Origin: Synergistaceae bacterium
GTDB lineage: Bacteria > Synergistota > Synergistia > Synergistales > Aminobacteriaceae
Direction of reading: 5' to 3'
Length of the DNA stretch: 51,245 bases
Assembly (NCBI GenBank): GCA_009776565.1
Contig: WRNQ01000001.1
Location: 1 to 51,245 of the forward strand
Each line of letters opens with the position of its first letter. The first letter of the stretch is position 1. Position numbers and translations under genes: made by a program. Shown in pieces: positions 10,101 to 18,135 of the stretch. The notes below the pieces were generated by a model, which saw only the letters and a program-made list of their open reading frames with translations, was not told the origin of the DNA and searched no databases.

Positions 10101-11236
10101 AAGCTATTGATCAAGCCCGCCGTCAAGAAAAGATAAGGCCGGATATCATAGCCCTTACTCTCAATAAAATCTTCTGTGAAATCCTCTGCCCAAAAGGTGA
10201 TGCCGCCTCCGGATAGCGATCCCGCGCTCATCTCAAGGGAATCCATAAAGAGCTGCACGTCGCCGGCGAGGATCTTTGCGTTAAGAACCGGATCGTCAAG
10301 GTAATGCTCCTCCCAGAATTCCCTCAGCGCCGCTATACCCTTCTTGTCAAAATAGTTTGTGGCGTAGGAGTCGTTGTTCATAGATGGGCTGGAGGCTTGA
10401 GCGGTGCCCTGGGACCAGTAGGCAAATATCCGCCAAGTTCCCGCTTCAGGCGGCGTCCAGGTTAAATTCTGCGTCCAAACCGTTGAACCTTGGGTTACCA
10501 GTGACGTCAGGTCGATCACCGAGTCGTGATCAATGACATATGACGTATTTGTACTACCATTGTCTGAATTGTAATAGAAGAATGTGGTTTGCTGGGACTG
10601 CTTAAAAGCGTACGCCCCGATGAATCTCGCCGTGTTCCTGCGGGAACTCGGTTGCGGAAGCGCCGTCAATGACTCGCCGAAGTTGACCGCGCTGGTCCCC
10701 ATGGCAACGTGCTGCATGGCTTCCTGGCTGTCCGGATCCAAACCGGGAACGTTGGACGTGGCCCAGTGGGTGCCGGAAGTCAGATACACGCCCATGCCCA
10801 GGTCCAGAAGTTCGTTCATCATAAACTTCCATTTATACGCCCACTGATCGGATCCGTAAGCGTAAATATTGTTGGGCGCAGCGGTCCCACTGCCGTTGGC
10901 GTTTTGCATACAGAGCTCAACACCCCTGTAACCGCCGTCATACAAAGCTTGAATTTCCTCGCGCAATGTGTCGGTAGTGTGCGACGCCGTACCCAGCCAC
11001 CAGCGACAGTCTGTGCTGTACACCCTGTCAGGATCGATGTATTTGTCATCTAATGACTGCTGAAAGGGCGAGATCGCGGTCGCGAAGAGAGGCTCGGCGG
11101 CCTGCGGCGCCGCGAAGGATACGCCGGAACCCATCGCAAGGATCAAACTAAGGGTCAACAATAAGGATATTACTTTCTTTGCTATTTTGACTTCTTTCAC
11201 TTCCTTCACATCCTTCACTTTTTTTACTTTTTTCAC
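7190..11236 (-). CDS. Large secreted glycoside hydrolase, GH106-like, with cohesin-like domain and dockerin
   Basis: The ~1,348-residue protein starts with a basic n-region made of VKK/VKE repeats, then a signal peptide (VISLLLTLSLILAMGSGVSFA). Next comes a large hydrolase region (to about residue 850) with YDGGYRGVELCMQN, WAEDFTEDFIESKGYDIRPY and QEGGTQIGYNQQPIQLQLRD, which resembles GH106 alpha-L-rhamnosidase-like enzymes. A carbohydrate-binding-like beta domain (about 870-1130) and a cohesin-like module (about 1140-1270) follow. It ends with a dockerin having two calcium loops (DLNHDGKIDELD and DVARNGRVDLAD). It probably acts outside the cell on plant polysaccharide. GTG at 11236 is chosen because GGAAGG lies 8 bases before it; GTG 11245 overlaps that site. 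The family assignment is from memory of motifs only. Confidence 0.7.
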   Translation of the reverse strand: MKKVKKVKDVKEVKEVKIAKKVISLLLTLSLILAMGSGVSFAAPQAAEPLFATAISPFQQSLDDKYIDPDRVYSTDCRWWLGTASHTTDTLREEIQALYDGGYRGVELCMQNANGSGTAAPNNIYAYGSDQWAYKWKFMMNELLDLGMGVYLTSGTHWATSNVPGLDPDSQEAMQHVAMGTSAVNFGESLTALPQPSSRRNTARFIGAYAFKQSQQTTFFYYNSDNGSTNTSYVIDHDSVIDLTSLVTQGSTVWTQNLTWTPPEAGTWRIFAYWSQGTAQASSPSMNNDSYATNYFDKKGIAALREFWEEHYLDDPVLNAKILAGDVQLFMDSLEMSAGSLSGGGITFWAEDFTEDFIESKGYDIRPYLFLTAGLINSFNLVRTPYYEQRGFHELTDNLALTEKIVNDYQSFLTDKYISEMLIPLKEWLNSVGIKTRAQITYGRPFEISEPIMGVDYPEAESYNQYHQVDIYRLWSGGAKLQNKVLSQEGGTQIGYNQQPIQLQLRDAYSYYAAGGQRTIWHIWGAEYGYGNVTPWPGATHGGSGFNRMSNRNPNARDYDEFNAHLGRVQQLMQTGRSRTDVGFVHNSWFQGIRFGGERSGNSVPGNIQGMNWQFAHQGIYYRSTELQDNGYTYDYFSPKFLTADGVYFDEATKTIEQAGYKALVLYQRWLDLAAAKNILELAKKGLPVVIVDGAAQDTTFSDDKTADLAAIMAEMKTLPNVRTAAIKDSPGFDYFKPEAGAYEDEVMEKLQELGVYPYTGFVEPNRQLLTQSRVDENGNRYLYAWNYCPNNYHFKSHRDEIVTLDHGTNIKTEISIDGEFIPYSIDAWSGKSTQLANYRYENGRTIFPIDLDYDNIALFAFEIADNERLHIVSTNAESAYATQDGLVARATSSGDIITTLNNGASLKKSVTAPAPYDITDWDVTVTSWTAGALGALTRTEVLLGTSTTESKTPTVKTPINVHLPKLTTWNNITAENGYSATVGSRVSGTGYYEATFNWDASSADGAYLNFGDTLFDTMKVWINGVKVGGDISQNPTKANRTVSGTIDGQPVVNKDIYSGGVSFTKPIVDIGAYLADGENTIVIDYSSSLVNVMNTSGATSSWWGYERVIRPYGPSQAVIVPYVEQSIPFNTVFADIRADEATAPVNSPASYTVSLSNANGVGVVTLSVTADSRYLDLTGATPLNGFSILEPLSWEYVGSQLWKGTVKLYCPGFTNVEGPLDVLKISGVALDLLGDTTVTLTDFAVTGDVNGFSGAMPAFIRTTEAVTSIVPKAPVYSKYDLNHDGKIDELDLAIVVYYYLANDLETDWEDVKFDIASAKDCDVARNGRVDLADMIEVIANYCDSYDL

Positions 11237-11263
11237 ATTTTTCACCTTCCATTTCTAGATTTT

Positions 11264-11291
11264 TTTATATCATATATTAACGTGGAGTCAA
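11264..11291 (-). promoter_or_regulatory. Promoter of the glycoside hydrolase
   Basis: TTGACT (11291-11286) and TATAAA (11269-11264) with a 16-base spacer lie 28 bases before the GTG start. The direct-repeat operator candidate abuts the -35. Confidence 0.7.
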
Positions 11292-11297
11292 CGGACT

Positions 11298-11332
11298 ATC
11301 ACTATTGAATCAAAAAACATCACTATTCAATC
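11298..11332 (-). promoter_or_regulatory. Direct-repeat operator, probable AraC-type regulator site
   Basis: GATTGAATAGTGAT (11332-11319) and GATTCAATAGTGAT (11311-11298) differ at one of 14 bases and are offset by exactly 21 bp, two helical turns. The proximal copy ends 6 bases before the -35. This is the classic geometry for AraC-family activators, and the gene just upstream encodes one. Confidence 0.65.
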
Positions 11333-11402
11333 AAAGTTTGTTCCTCTTTGGTAACTTAGCTTTCAGGAACTGCAATAAAAAGCGAGTTGTTTAAGCCGGA
11401 AG

Positions 11403-11510
11403 TTGCTGAACGCCGCGCGAATAGCGCGGCGCGCGGACATCGTCCACGTGAGGCGAGGGGAACCGCGCTTCGCCGAGCCGAGTTGGGTTGCGGGCTTTAG
11501 CCCACATTGG
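11403..11510 (+). repeat. ~107-bp dispersed GC-rich palindromic element, copy A
   Basis: About 107 bp with strong hairpins (CGCCGCGC/GCGCGGCG and GGGC/GCCC arms) that recurs in reverse orientation at 19937-20041 with close to 90% identity by eye. It stands in the gap between the response regulator and the hydrolase. It has no open frame and looks like a REP- or MITE-like intergenic element. Confidence 0.75.
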
Positions 11511-11561
11511 GAATGCGTATTGCAGAATGCAGCATAGATGTTTTATGTTAGTGGAGATACA

Positions 11562-12293
11562 TTACTTTGTCGCTATTCGATACTGGTGTGGGGATTTTCC
11601 TGTTTTTTCGCGAAATATCTTGGTAAAATAGGCGGGATAATTGTAGCCCACCTTTGCGCATATCTCCGTGATAGAATCATCGGAGTTGGTCAACAGGCGC
11701 ATTGCTTGCTTGATACGGCAATCTGTGATGTATTCTGTGATAGGCATACCAATTTCCCGGCTGAAAATACGGGAGAGGCTACTCTCGCTGACATGCAGTT
11801 CACGGCTTATGATTTCACGGGTTATGGGGTTTGAAAGGTTTTGGCGGATATAAGAAACCGCCATTCTCACGAGTCTAGACCATCCGGTTTTTTCATACAC
11901 GACGTCGCTCTCCCCCTTGTGGTCCAGCAACCCAACGCACTCGGACAGGAATTCTTCCAGCTCCGCCTCATCGATCGGTTTGAGCAAATATCCGAAGGCG
12001 CCAAGTTTAATAGCGCGCTGGGCGTATTCAAACCGCGCGTGACAAGTCAGAAAGCCGCGTAGCGTCTGAGGATGATTTCGTTTTGTCCATTCCATAAGAT
12101 CTAAGCCGCTGTGTCCCCGCATTTCGATATCGCTGATTATGATATGTATCGGAGTGTGAGTAAAAATTTGCCGCGCCTGATCATAACTATAGGTGATGTA
12201 TGGCGCGTTGAGCGAAACGCGTTCCCAATCCAAAATATATTGCAAACTATCCGCAATCAGAATATCGTCGTCTACAAAAAGCAAATTGTACAT
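11562..12293 (-). CDS. YesN-like response regulator, receiver plus AraC-type HTH
   Basis: From ATG 12293 the 243-residue protein has a receiver domain (LFVDDD near residue 6, phosphoacceptor D55 in IISDIEM, LLKPID with the conserved Lys) and a C-terminal AraC-type pair of helix-turn-helices (ISRELHVSESSLSRIFSREI and ICAKVGYNYPAYFTKIFREK). GGAGGAT lies just before the ATG. The frame is open for 95 more codons upstream, but these translate a tandem repeat and are not coding. It is the probable partner of the kinase upstream and activator of the hydrolase downstream. Confidence 0.9.
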   Translation of the reverse strand: MYNLLFVDDDILIADSLQYILDWERVSLNAPYITYSYDQARQIFTHTPIHIIISDIEMRGHSGLDLMEWTKRNHPQTLRGFLTCHARFEYAQRAIKLGAFGYLLKPIDEAELEEFLSECVGLLDHKGESDVVYEKTGWSRLVRMAVSYIRQNLSNPITREIISRELHVSESSLSRIFSREIGMPITEYITDCRIKQAMRLLTNSDDSITEICAKVGYNYPAYFTKIFREKTGKSPHQYRIATK

Positions 12294-12295
12294 CA

Positions 12296-12556
12296 AATCA
12301 TCCTCCGTCCCGTGTTCCGTGTCCCGTGTCTCGTGTCGCGTGTTCCGTATTCCTGTATCCCGTGGCTCGTGGCTCGTGTCACATATCCCGTGTTCCTGTA
12401 TCCCATGGCCCATGTTCCATGTCGCGTACCCGTGTCCCCTGTCCCCTGTCCCCTGTCCCATGTCGCGTGTTCCGTATTCCTGCGCCCGTGTTCCAAGTCC
12501 CTGTCCCCGTGTCCCTGTCCCCGTGTCCCTGTTCCCAAGTCCTGTGTCCCATGTCC
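12296..12556. repeat. GTGTCCC-type minisatellite between kinase and regulator
   Basis: About 260 bp of degenerate short units (CCCGTGTCCC, CCTGTCCC, TGTTCCGTATTCCTG and similar) fill the gap between the kinase stop and the regulator start. All three frames on one strand are open for long stretches because the units lack stops, which produces spurious reading frames. The unit is unrelated to the other arrays in the window. Confidence 0.85.
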
Positions 12557-14334
12557 TAAGTTGGCAGCCACATATCAATCAGCGCGCCGCCGTCTTCGCT
12601 ATTTCTAAACTCGATGGTCGCCTGACCATTATAGATAACGGCAAGCCTGCTGACTACATTGCGAATGCCAATACTGTCGCTCTTGCTAAAGTCAAGCTGT
12701 ACCGCTTCTTCGGACAACGATCGCAATATCTCTTCATTAAAACCAGCGCCGTTGTCTGCGATTTGAAAATGGATACCAGCCAAATCGTTCCGAGTTTTAT
12801 AATCCGCTTGCAAACGCACCCAATTCGGGTGATTAGGAAGCATGGCGTGCTCGATGGAATTCTCTATAAACGTTTGCAGGATCAGCGGGGGGATATTAGC
12901 GCCATACAGATCAAACGGAACGTCTTCAATGTATTGAAACATGTTCGGAAAACGGAGTTCCTGGATATACGCGTAATTGCGCGCGTGGGACAATTCCTCC
13001 TCGAGCCTTACCAACTCGTTGATTTCTTTGTCAAAAAAGCGCAGATAATGTGATAGCCTCATGGTCAGCTCTTTGATCAATTCTGTGTTCTTTACGCGGG
13101 CCATGGCGTGGATAATGCTAAGACAGTTTAGATAAAAGTGCGTCTTGATCCGTATTTTCAAATATTGACAGGTTACATTGCGTTCACGCAATTGAGTATC
13201 AAACACTCTGATTTTCAGATCCTCGATCACATCCAGCAGATGGTTAATAGAGTACTCCAAAGCGAAAACTTCCCTCAAACGGGATTTCGTTTCGAGGCGA
13301 AGGTCAAAATTGCCCTCGCTGATCTCGTACAATTTCTGGATCAGCCGGGAAAATGGCCGATACATTAGGTACTGATAAACGATTACTACAGCCAGGATGA
13401 AAACAATCATTCCCGCCGTCAGCAACGCCATGTTAAACCCAAAATGCGTTCCCCTCAAAATCTCCGCTTTGGACAGCACGGCGGATATGGCCAGATCAGC
13501 TCTTGCGGAATAAGAGGATATGCCAATCAGATCGTCTGAGAGAAACGCCCACTCCCGGCCTTCCGGAACCAACTGGAATTTAGCGTCGTCGCCGGTCAAT
13601 GGCTGTTCAGCCCCGACTCCGGTCGACGACTGCTTGGCGCCGCCGCCGCCTGTTAACAGCTGCCCGGCGAGAGTGCTGAGAATTACGGCGCCTCCGTTGT
13701 CCCGTGAAAAAACATCGCTGAATTTCGTATACAGGCTGGAAACTCTTACCCATGCGCCATAATATACATCCTCGCCTGGAACCATCAACAGCAAATAATC
13801 AGCGATCTCCGTTGAAATAAGTGACCACCGGTCGTTGACCATCACAGGCGCCGCAGTATTTTTCTCAATGATTCCAATAATTATCTCCCGTAAGCGGGTC
13901 AGTTCCACGTTGCTGATGCCGGCATACGCGTTTCTTGCTAAAAAGTCCGCTCGATCATCCCCTGGAGAGTAGATCCACGCGCATTCCGCCAAACCGTTGA
14001 GATGAATAATCTGGTCCAGTGTGCCAAGAATCCTCTGTTTACCACGAAAACGGCTCACTTCATCCACGTTACGGTGCAAGATTTCAATATCTCTGTTGTT
14101 AAAAATAAAATTATGCATGTACATCTCAAGGTTGCGGAGCATATTGTCCATGTCGCCGGTGTACGCGTTCAGCGCGTCAAGATTCGTTTTAGCCGCCTGG
14201 CTGATCATGGTATAGCTTTGATTCCGCTGCATGATATAAAGACCCGCGCACCCGAAAGCGGTAAGTAAGCAACACATCATGATCAATACCATAGCCAGCG
14301 AGCGCGTCTTACGCTGTTGTTTCTGTTTAGTCAT
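12556..14334 (-). CDS. YesM-like sensor histidine kinase
   Basis: The ~592-residue protein has an N-terminal membrane helix (about residues 13-35), a long extracytoplasmic sensor region, a second helix (about 290-312) with a following HAMP-like segment, a HisKA_7TM/YesM-type histidine box (IKTHFYLNCLSIIHAM) and an ATPase domain with QTFIENSIEHAM, DNGAGF and SDSIGIRNV. It would sense a carbohydrate-related signal and phosphorylate the AraC-type regulator. ATG 14334 overlaps the lipoprotein stop (TGATG), giving translational coupling; eight more in-frame codons upstream lack a better site. Confidence 0.9.
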   Translation of the reverse strand: MTKQKQQRKTRSLAMVLIMMCCLLTAFGCAGLYIMQRNQSYTMISQAAKTNLDALNAYTGDMDNMLRNLEMYMHNFIFNNRDIEILHRNVDEVSRFRGKQRILGTLDQIIHLNGLAECAWIYSPGDDRADFLARNAYAGISNVELTRLREIIIGIIEKNTAAPVMVNDRWSLISTEIADYLLLMVPGEDVYYGAWVRVSSLYTKFSDVFSRDNGGAVILSTLAGQLLTGGGGAKQSSTGVGAEQPLTGDDAKFQLVPEGREWAFLSDDLIGISSYSARADLAISAVLSKAEILRGTHFGFNMALLTAGMIVFILAVVIVYQYLMYRPFSRLIQKLYEISEGNFDLRLETKSRLREVFALEYSINHLLDVIEDLKIRVFDTQLRERNVTCQYLKIRIKTHFYLNCLSIIHAMARVKNTELIKELTMRLSHYLRFFDKEINELVRLEEELSHARNYAYIQELRFPNMFQYIEDVPFDLYGANIPPLILQTFIENSIEHAMLPNHPNWVRLQADYKTRNDLAGIHFQIADNGAGFNEEILRSLSEEAVQLDFSKSDSIGIRNVVSRLAVIYNGQATIEFRNSEDGGALIDMWLPT

Positions 14335-15800
14335 CACATACTCCCGGCTGAGAGCCAATCATCCAGCTGTCTCTGTTTTTCAGCGATCACTTGATCGATT
14401 CCCGCTTCATTGAGCGCGGAGTTAAATTCATTCAACAGAGAATCCACGTCCCCAACGCCTTTTTCCAGAAGAGACGCGTATTCCGACACAACCTCGCTAC
14501 AGTCAAATACTTGCTCTTCGACAGGCGTGGGATCATAAGTAAACCCATAGGCGGAGGAACGAGGCGCCTCTTTGTCGAAGGACAAAATGCGCTCCCAGAG
14601 ATCCTCCGGCCATCCGTTCCATGTGTATCCGATAAACTGATTTCCCCACTGATAGCCGCGGAACTGCGCGTAACCGCTTGACGCCGCCGTTATGCCCGCA
14701 GGAAAATCGATGACCCCCTTATCTTCATCAATCACTTCATAATGCGCGCCCTCTATACCAAAGATGAGCAAGTTCACAACATAGGGGTCGGAGTACATCA
14801 GATTGAGGAGTTTCATGCTTTCAACCGGATGTTTGGACCGGGCGGATATCCCCCAACATCCCCGTTTGTCGACGTCGGTGTGGATGAATGGCTCGCCCAG
14901 TATCACACATTCAATAGGTTCGCCCGCGTCGGTAGAATCCACAGGCGAAAGGCCCGGGTGATAATTACAAACCTTACCGAAAAAATCAGGGGATCTTACG
15001 AAATTGTTGACCGAGTTCAGACTATAATCCTCATTAAGCAGGAGTTCGTTTTCGCGCCATCGGCTGATTGTGAGGCACATGTCCCGATATTCCTCCGTAT
15101 TATACAGATTCACCACCTGTGTACCCCTCCCGTAATCCATGAGCACCCCCATACTATCGAGGAGCGGATCCCATGAACTGATTCTATAGGAACTAATGGG
15201 TACAATGCCGTCGCTCTTTTGTTTCAATTGCGTCAAAACAGCCGTGAGATCGTCTATTGTTTTCACAGAAGTCATATCCAGCCCGTTGGCGTCGGCGATG
15301 TTTTTTCTGTACTCGAAGCACAGGCATGAAGCCCGGTCCATCAGGCTGGCAATCGTATAGATATTTCCGTTGTAGGCGCTCACGGCGAGGAGTTCCTCGC
15401 CCACCGCCGATACAATCGCGCCGCCATGTTCCCAAAGCAACGCGTCCAGCGGCAGCAGCTTTCCGCCCTCCAATAGCATATCTCCCTGATAAGAGCGCCA
15501 TATAGAAATAATATCCGGCAAACTGTCTGTGGCTAAAGACTTATTGATTTCCTGATTGTAGCGTTCAGCTTCAATGTATTCCAGAGAAACACGCGCTCCT
15601 ATTTGCGGCGCCACATACGCGTCGAGTGTTTGGGAAATACGTTCTCCGTCAAAGTTTCCCGTATCGAATTTTCTTACAACGATGGTTATGGCGGGTAGGA
15701 TTTCTGGCGTAGGCAGGACAGGGTCATCACGCCCATTGCAACCGGCCGGCGTCAGGCAAAACAGCAAAACCACGAATGTTGCCAGCATTCTTCTGAACAT
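14334..15800 (-). CDS. Extracellular solute-binding lipoprotein, sugar-binding type
   Basis: From ATG 15800 (GGGAGGGG site upstream) the ~488-residue protein begins with a lipoprotein signal peptide ending in the lipobox LTPAGC. The rest matches family 1 sugar-binding proteins: an ITIVVRKFDTGNFDGE opening, LPDIISIWRSYQGDMLLEGG, and later SKHPVESMKLLNLMYSDPYV and GIEGAHYEVID. It would be anchored outside the membrane. No permease genes follow; instead its stop overlaps the kinase start. It may therefore feed the sensor or serve permeases encoded elsewhere. Confidence 0.88.
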   Translation of the reverse strand: MFRRMLATFVVLLFCLTPAGCNGRDDPVLPTPEILPAITIVVRKFDTGNFDGERISQTLDAYVAPQIGARVSLEYIEAERYNQEINKSLATDSLPDIISIWRSYQGDMLLEGGKLLPLDALLWEHGGAIVSAVGEELLAVSAYNGNIYTIASLMDRASCLCFEYRKNIADANGLDMTSVKTIDDLTAVLTQLKQKSDGIVPISSYRISSWDPLLDSMGVLMDYGRGTQVVNLYNTEEYRDMCLTISRWRENELLLNEDYSLNSVNNFVRSPDFFGKVCNYHPGLSPVDSTDAGEPIECVILGEPFIHTDVDKRGCWGISARSKHPVESMKLLNLMYSDPYVVNLLIFGIEGAHYEVIDEDKGVIDFPAGITAASSGYAQFRGYQWGNQFIGYTWNGWPEDLWERILSFDKEAPRSSAYGFTYDPTPVEEQVFDCSEVVSEYASLLEKGVGDVDSLLNEFNSALNEAGIDQVIAEKQRQLDDWLSAGSM

Positions 15801-15867
15801 AAAACAGCCCCTCCCCCGCTCCTCATCATACCACAATCGTCACATCCCGGTCTACTCAGCGCGCGCA

Positions 15868-15918
15868 AAATGTACAAATGTACAAATGTAGAAGTGTAGA
15901 AATGTAGAAATGTACAAA
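15868..15918. repeat. ATGTACAA / ATGTAGAA 9-bp repeat
   Basis: Six copies of AATGTACAA/AATGTAGAA type units lie in tandem upstream of the lipoprotein gene, next to the terminator hairpin. No gene is present in 15801-16103. Confidence 0.7.
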
Positions 15919-15919
15919 A

Positions 15920-15957
15920 CGCGCGTCAAACTGATACCCTAATAGTATTGACGCGCG
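15920..15957. terminator. Terminator hairpin between the MBL gene and the lipoprotein gene
   Basis: CGCGCGTCAA (15920-15929) pairs with TTGACGCGCG (15948-15957), a 10-bp stem. On the minus strand it is followed by TTTTGTACATTT and on the plus strand by GCTTTTGTTT, so it could act in both directions. It separates the carbohydrate unit from the genes to the right. Confidence 0.7.
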
Positions 15958-16103
15958 GCTTTTGTTTGATAAAAGGAATGATAAGTATCGCCACATTGGC
16001 AATTCGAGATGCAGTAGAAAGCGGGGGTTTTACGAATGGTTGCGAATAGATCCCAAAGTTATGAAGAAGAAATGAAAGGAATACGCTGAGGATGTTGATG
16101 AGA

Positions 16104-16730
16104 TCAGCGGTTGTTCAGCATTCCGGTGTGCCCTGTTAATATCAGAGATGACTTCGCGATAATGCCTTCGTCCCGAAGGCGCCTGAGAGACTTTTTATCG
16201 TCTGAATGGCTCATATTTTGAAAGAAAAGAAACGGGGTTATTCGACCCCCTTTTGATGTGCGGAGCAAATCTCCGGAAATTAGAATACTATCGTTAATCA
16301 GATAACACGCCGAACCAATAGTGTGCCCGGGAGCTTCAATAATTTGTATTGACGCATCATCTATATTTACTATTTGCCTGTCATCGAGAGCGGTATAGCC
16401 TTTTATTTTCATGTTGTATTTTATTAACATCCGGGCTTTTTGACCTGTAACCATGGGCTCTTCCATCTTCGATATGAATACGGCGGCGTTTTTGAAGAGC
16501 TTAAGCCCGCCAACATGGTCGTAATCTGAATGAGTCAAAAACACATGACTCACCCGCTCCGGCGCGAGGCCCAGCTTCTTCATGCCGGCGTCCGACAAAA
16601 GTTGATTCATTCCTGTATCAAAGGCAATGAGGTTATTGCCGGTATCATAAATGTAAAAATTGCTGATTGCGGTCTTGACCGCATATATACAATCTGATAT
16701 TTGCGTAGTTTTGAGTGTCCTGAATATCAT
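16104..16730 (-). CDS. Metallo-beta-lactamase-fold hydrolase
   Basis: The 208-residue protein has the MBL metal motif in the form THSDYDHVGG (residues about 69-78), then EAPGHTIGSACYL, ISGDLLRTSKGG and a final LTGHTG. The first motif has Ser where His is usual (THxHxDH), so one metal site may be altered. Members hydrolyse thioesters, lactones or phosphoesters; the substrate is unknown. ATG 16730 is chosen because GGAGGT lies 6 bases before it. It ends the natA-natB gene run and may be co-transcribed with it. Confidence 0.85.
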   Translation of the reverse strand: MIFRTLKTTQISDCIYAVKTAISNFYIYDTGNNLIAFDTGMNQLLSDAGMKKLGLAPERVSHVFLTHSDYDHVGGLKLFKNAAVFISKMEEPMVTGQKARMLIKYNMKIKGYTALDDRQIVNIDDASIQIIEAPGHTIGSACYLINDSILISGDLLRTSKGGRITPFLFFQNMSHSDDKKSLRRLRDEGIIAKSSLILTGHTGMLNNR

Positions 16731-16745
16731 AAATACCTCCATTAT

Positions 16746-16840
16746 GTGTTTAAGATTGCCATTCTTCACGCAGTATTAAGCGTGTTAATTTTTTCATTCT
16801 TCTCGACGTATTAAGCGCTTAAGATTGCCATTCTTCACGC
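16746..16840. repeat. Duplicated TTAAGATTGCCATTCTTCACG segment
   Basis: TTAAGATTGCCATTCTTCA occurs at about 16750 and again at about 16819, and GTATTAAGCG at 16773 and 16808. This is a local ~70-bp duplication in the gap before the MBL gene, with no separate gene. Confidence 0.7.
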
Positions 16841-16844
16841 CTCG

Positions 16845-18059
16845 CTATATTTTTTCAAAAACGATCTTCTCACTGTTAAACATTTTCGCAAGCACACCCG
16901 CGCATATCAATGAGAATACTACATTTGCCAAGACAGTCATACCGATATTTAAAGCGGAAAAATCCTGTTTGAATACTGCTGTAAGGCTTTGCGCGCTGTT
17001 GAATATGGGTATTAAGTAGTAATAGAATCCCTTTATCACACCGCCCGTAAACATACTCGACAGACCGCAAGTTATACTGACAAACATGAGTGGAGCGGCA
17101 TAAGAATTAGCCTCTTTTATAGATTTCGAATATGCGGATAGTAACGACAGAATTGACACCATAACCAAAACTGTTGAGATTATAACAATAAATATCATTA
17201 GGTATTCGAATGCGGAATATCTAATAGCAACGGCGCTTGCGCCACTGACCGCACTCATCAGATTTGGGAGTGAAAGCATCAAGCCTATAAAGCTCACAAT
17301 TACTCCCAGAACCCCGAATATAGTTATGCTCACTATTTTAGCCAAGGCTATGTGAGTTCGTTTTGCGGGTGTAACAAGGATTGTCCCCAAAGTCCCGCGC
17401 TCTTTTTCCCCAGCAATGGATTCAGGAGCGATAACCGTGCAACCTTGATAGATAACAATGAGGAGTAGCATCGGAATCAACGACATCATAAATGTAGTAC
17501 TCCATTCGGGGCCTTTTACGTTCAAATCATAACTAAAACCATCCGAATCTGCGGCATTGACATCAAATTTTTTAGTCAAGCTGCGTTCATAGCCTCTGAG
17601 AATTTCACTCACATTTGCGAATACCTGTATGGATCTGATAATTGACGAATCATACCATATTTCAACATTGGGCGCAGGTCCATTCGACGACGCAAGATCA
17701 TACTCCGCCACAGTAGAGTCAAAGCCTACTGGAAATATGACGAGTAGATCCGCCTCTTCCGCAGTAATCCGCTCCTTTACCGCCTGAATATCAGATTCGG
17801 ATATATCCGTGATATCAACAGGCATACCGCTTTCCGTTATTGCCTCTGAAATGGATTGCGGCATATTAACTACGGACACCCTGCTTTTATAATCCTCGTC
17901 TACATTAATTAAACTGCCCATAAAGAAACCCATCAGCGTGTACATAACATAGACAAGCAGGCCTTGTAGAATAATCCCTGAAAAAACCAACTTTCTGTCC
18001 CCAAAAAGCCGGGATAATTCTTTTTTTAATATTGTAAGCGTATTATTATTATTCACCAT
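16845..18059 (-). CDS. ABC-2 type transporter permease, NatB-like
   Basis: The 404-residue protein has one N-terminal membrane helix (about 23-50), a large extracytoplasmic loop, and five to six C-terminal helices (from about 180), with the family signature PESIAGEKERGTLGTILVTP. This is the architecture of NatB and related ABC-2 exporters. It follows its ATPase on the same strand. Its substrate could be ions or an antimicrobial peptide, the latter because a RiPP cluster lies upstream. Its 5' end has been duplicated in the gap. Confidence 0.88.
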   Translation of the reverse strand: MVNNNNTLTILKKELSRLFGDRKLVFSGIILQGLLVYVMYTLMGFFMGSLINVDEDYKSRVSVVNMPQSISEAITESGMPVDITDISESDIQAVKERITAEEADLLVIFPVGFDSTVAEYDLASSNGPAPNVEIWYDSSIIRSIQVFANVSEILRGYERSLTKKFDVNAADSDGFSYDLNVKGPEWSTTFMMSLIPMLLLIVIYQGCTVIAPESIAGEKERGTLGTILVTPAKRTHIALAKIVSITIFGVLGVIVSFIGLMLSLPNLMSAVSGASAVAIRYSAFEYLMIFIVIISTVLVMVSILSLLSAYSKSIKEANSYAAPLMFVSITCGLSSMFTGGVIKGFYYYLIPIFNSAQSLTAVFKQDFSALNIGMTVLANVVFSLICAGVLAKMFNSEKIVFEKI

Positions 18060-18135
18060 TATACAAGCTCCTATCTAATGAAACGGGACATATGGTCTTG
18101 GGTAATATTGTAAGCGTATTATTTTTATTCACCAT
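18049..18135 (-). CDS. 28-codon decoy frame made by duplication of the permease start
   Basis: The ATG at 18135 overlaps the ATPase stop (TGATG) and begins MVNKNNTLTIL, almost the same as the true permease start MVNNNNTLTIL at 18059. After 11 codons it diverges (PKTICPVSLDRSLYNGE) and stops at 18049, ten bases inside the permease gene. About 45 bp including the AGGAGCTTGT site are duplicated. It may be a nonfunctional leftover or a translated coupling frame. Confidence 0.5.
   Translation of the reverse strand: MVNKNNTLTILPKTICPVSLDRSLYNGE

Noticed and set aside
11562..12578. Response regulator with a 95-residue N-terminal extension of Gly-Thr-Arg repeats
   Set aside because: The extension translates the GTGTCCC minisatellite; receiver homology and a GGAGGAT site place the start at 12293.
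12193..13053. Plus-strand frame of 286 codons
   Set aside because: It runs antisense to the kinase and across the minisatellite, with no family resemblance.
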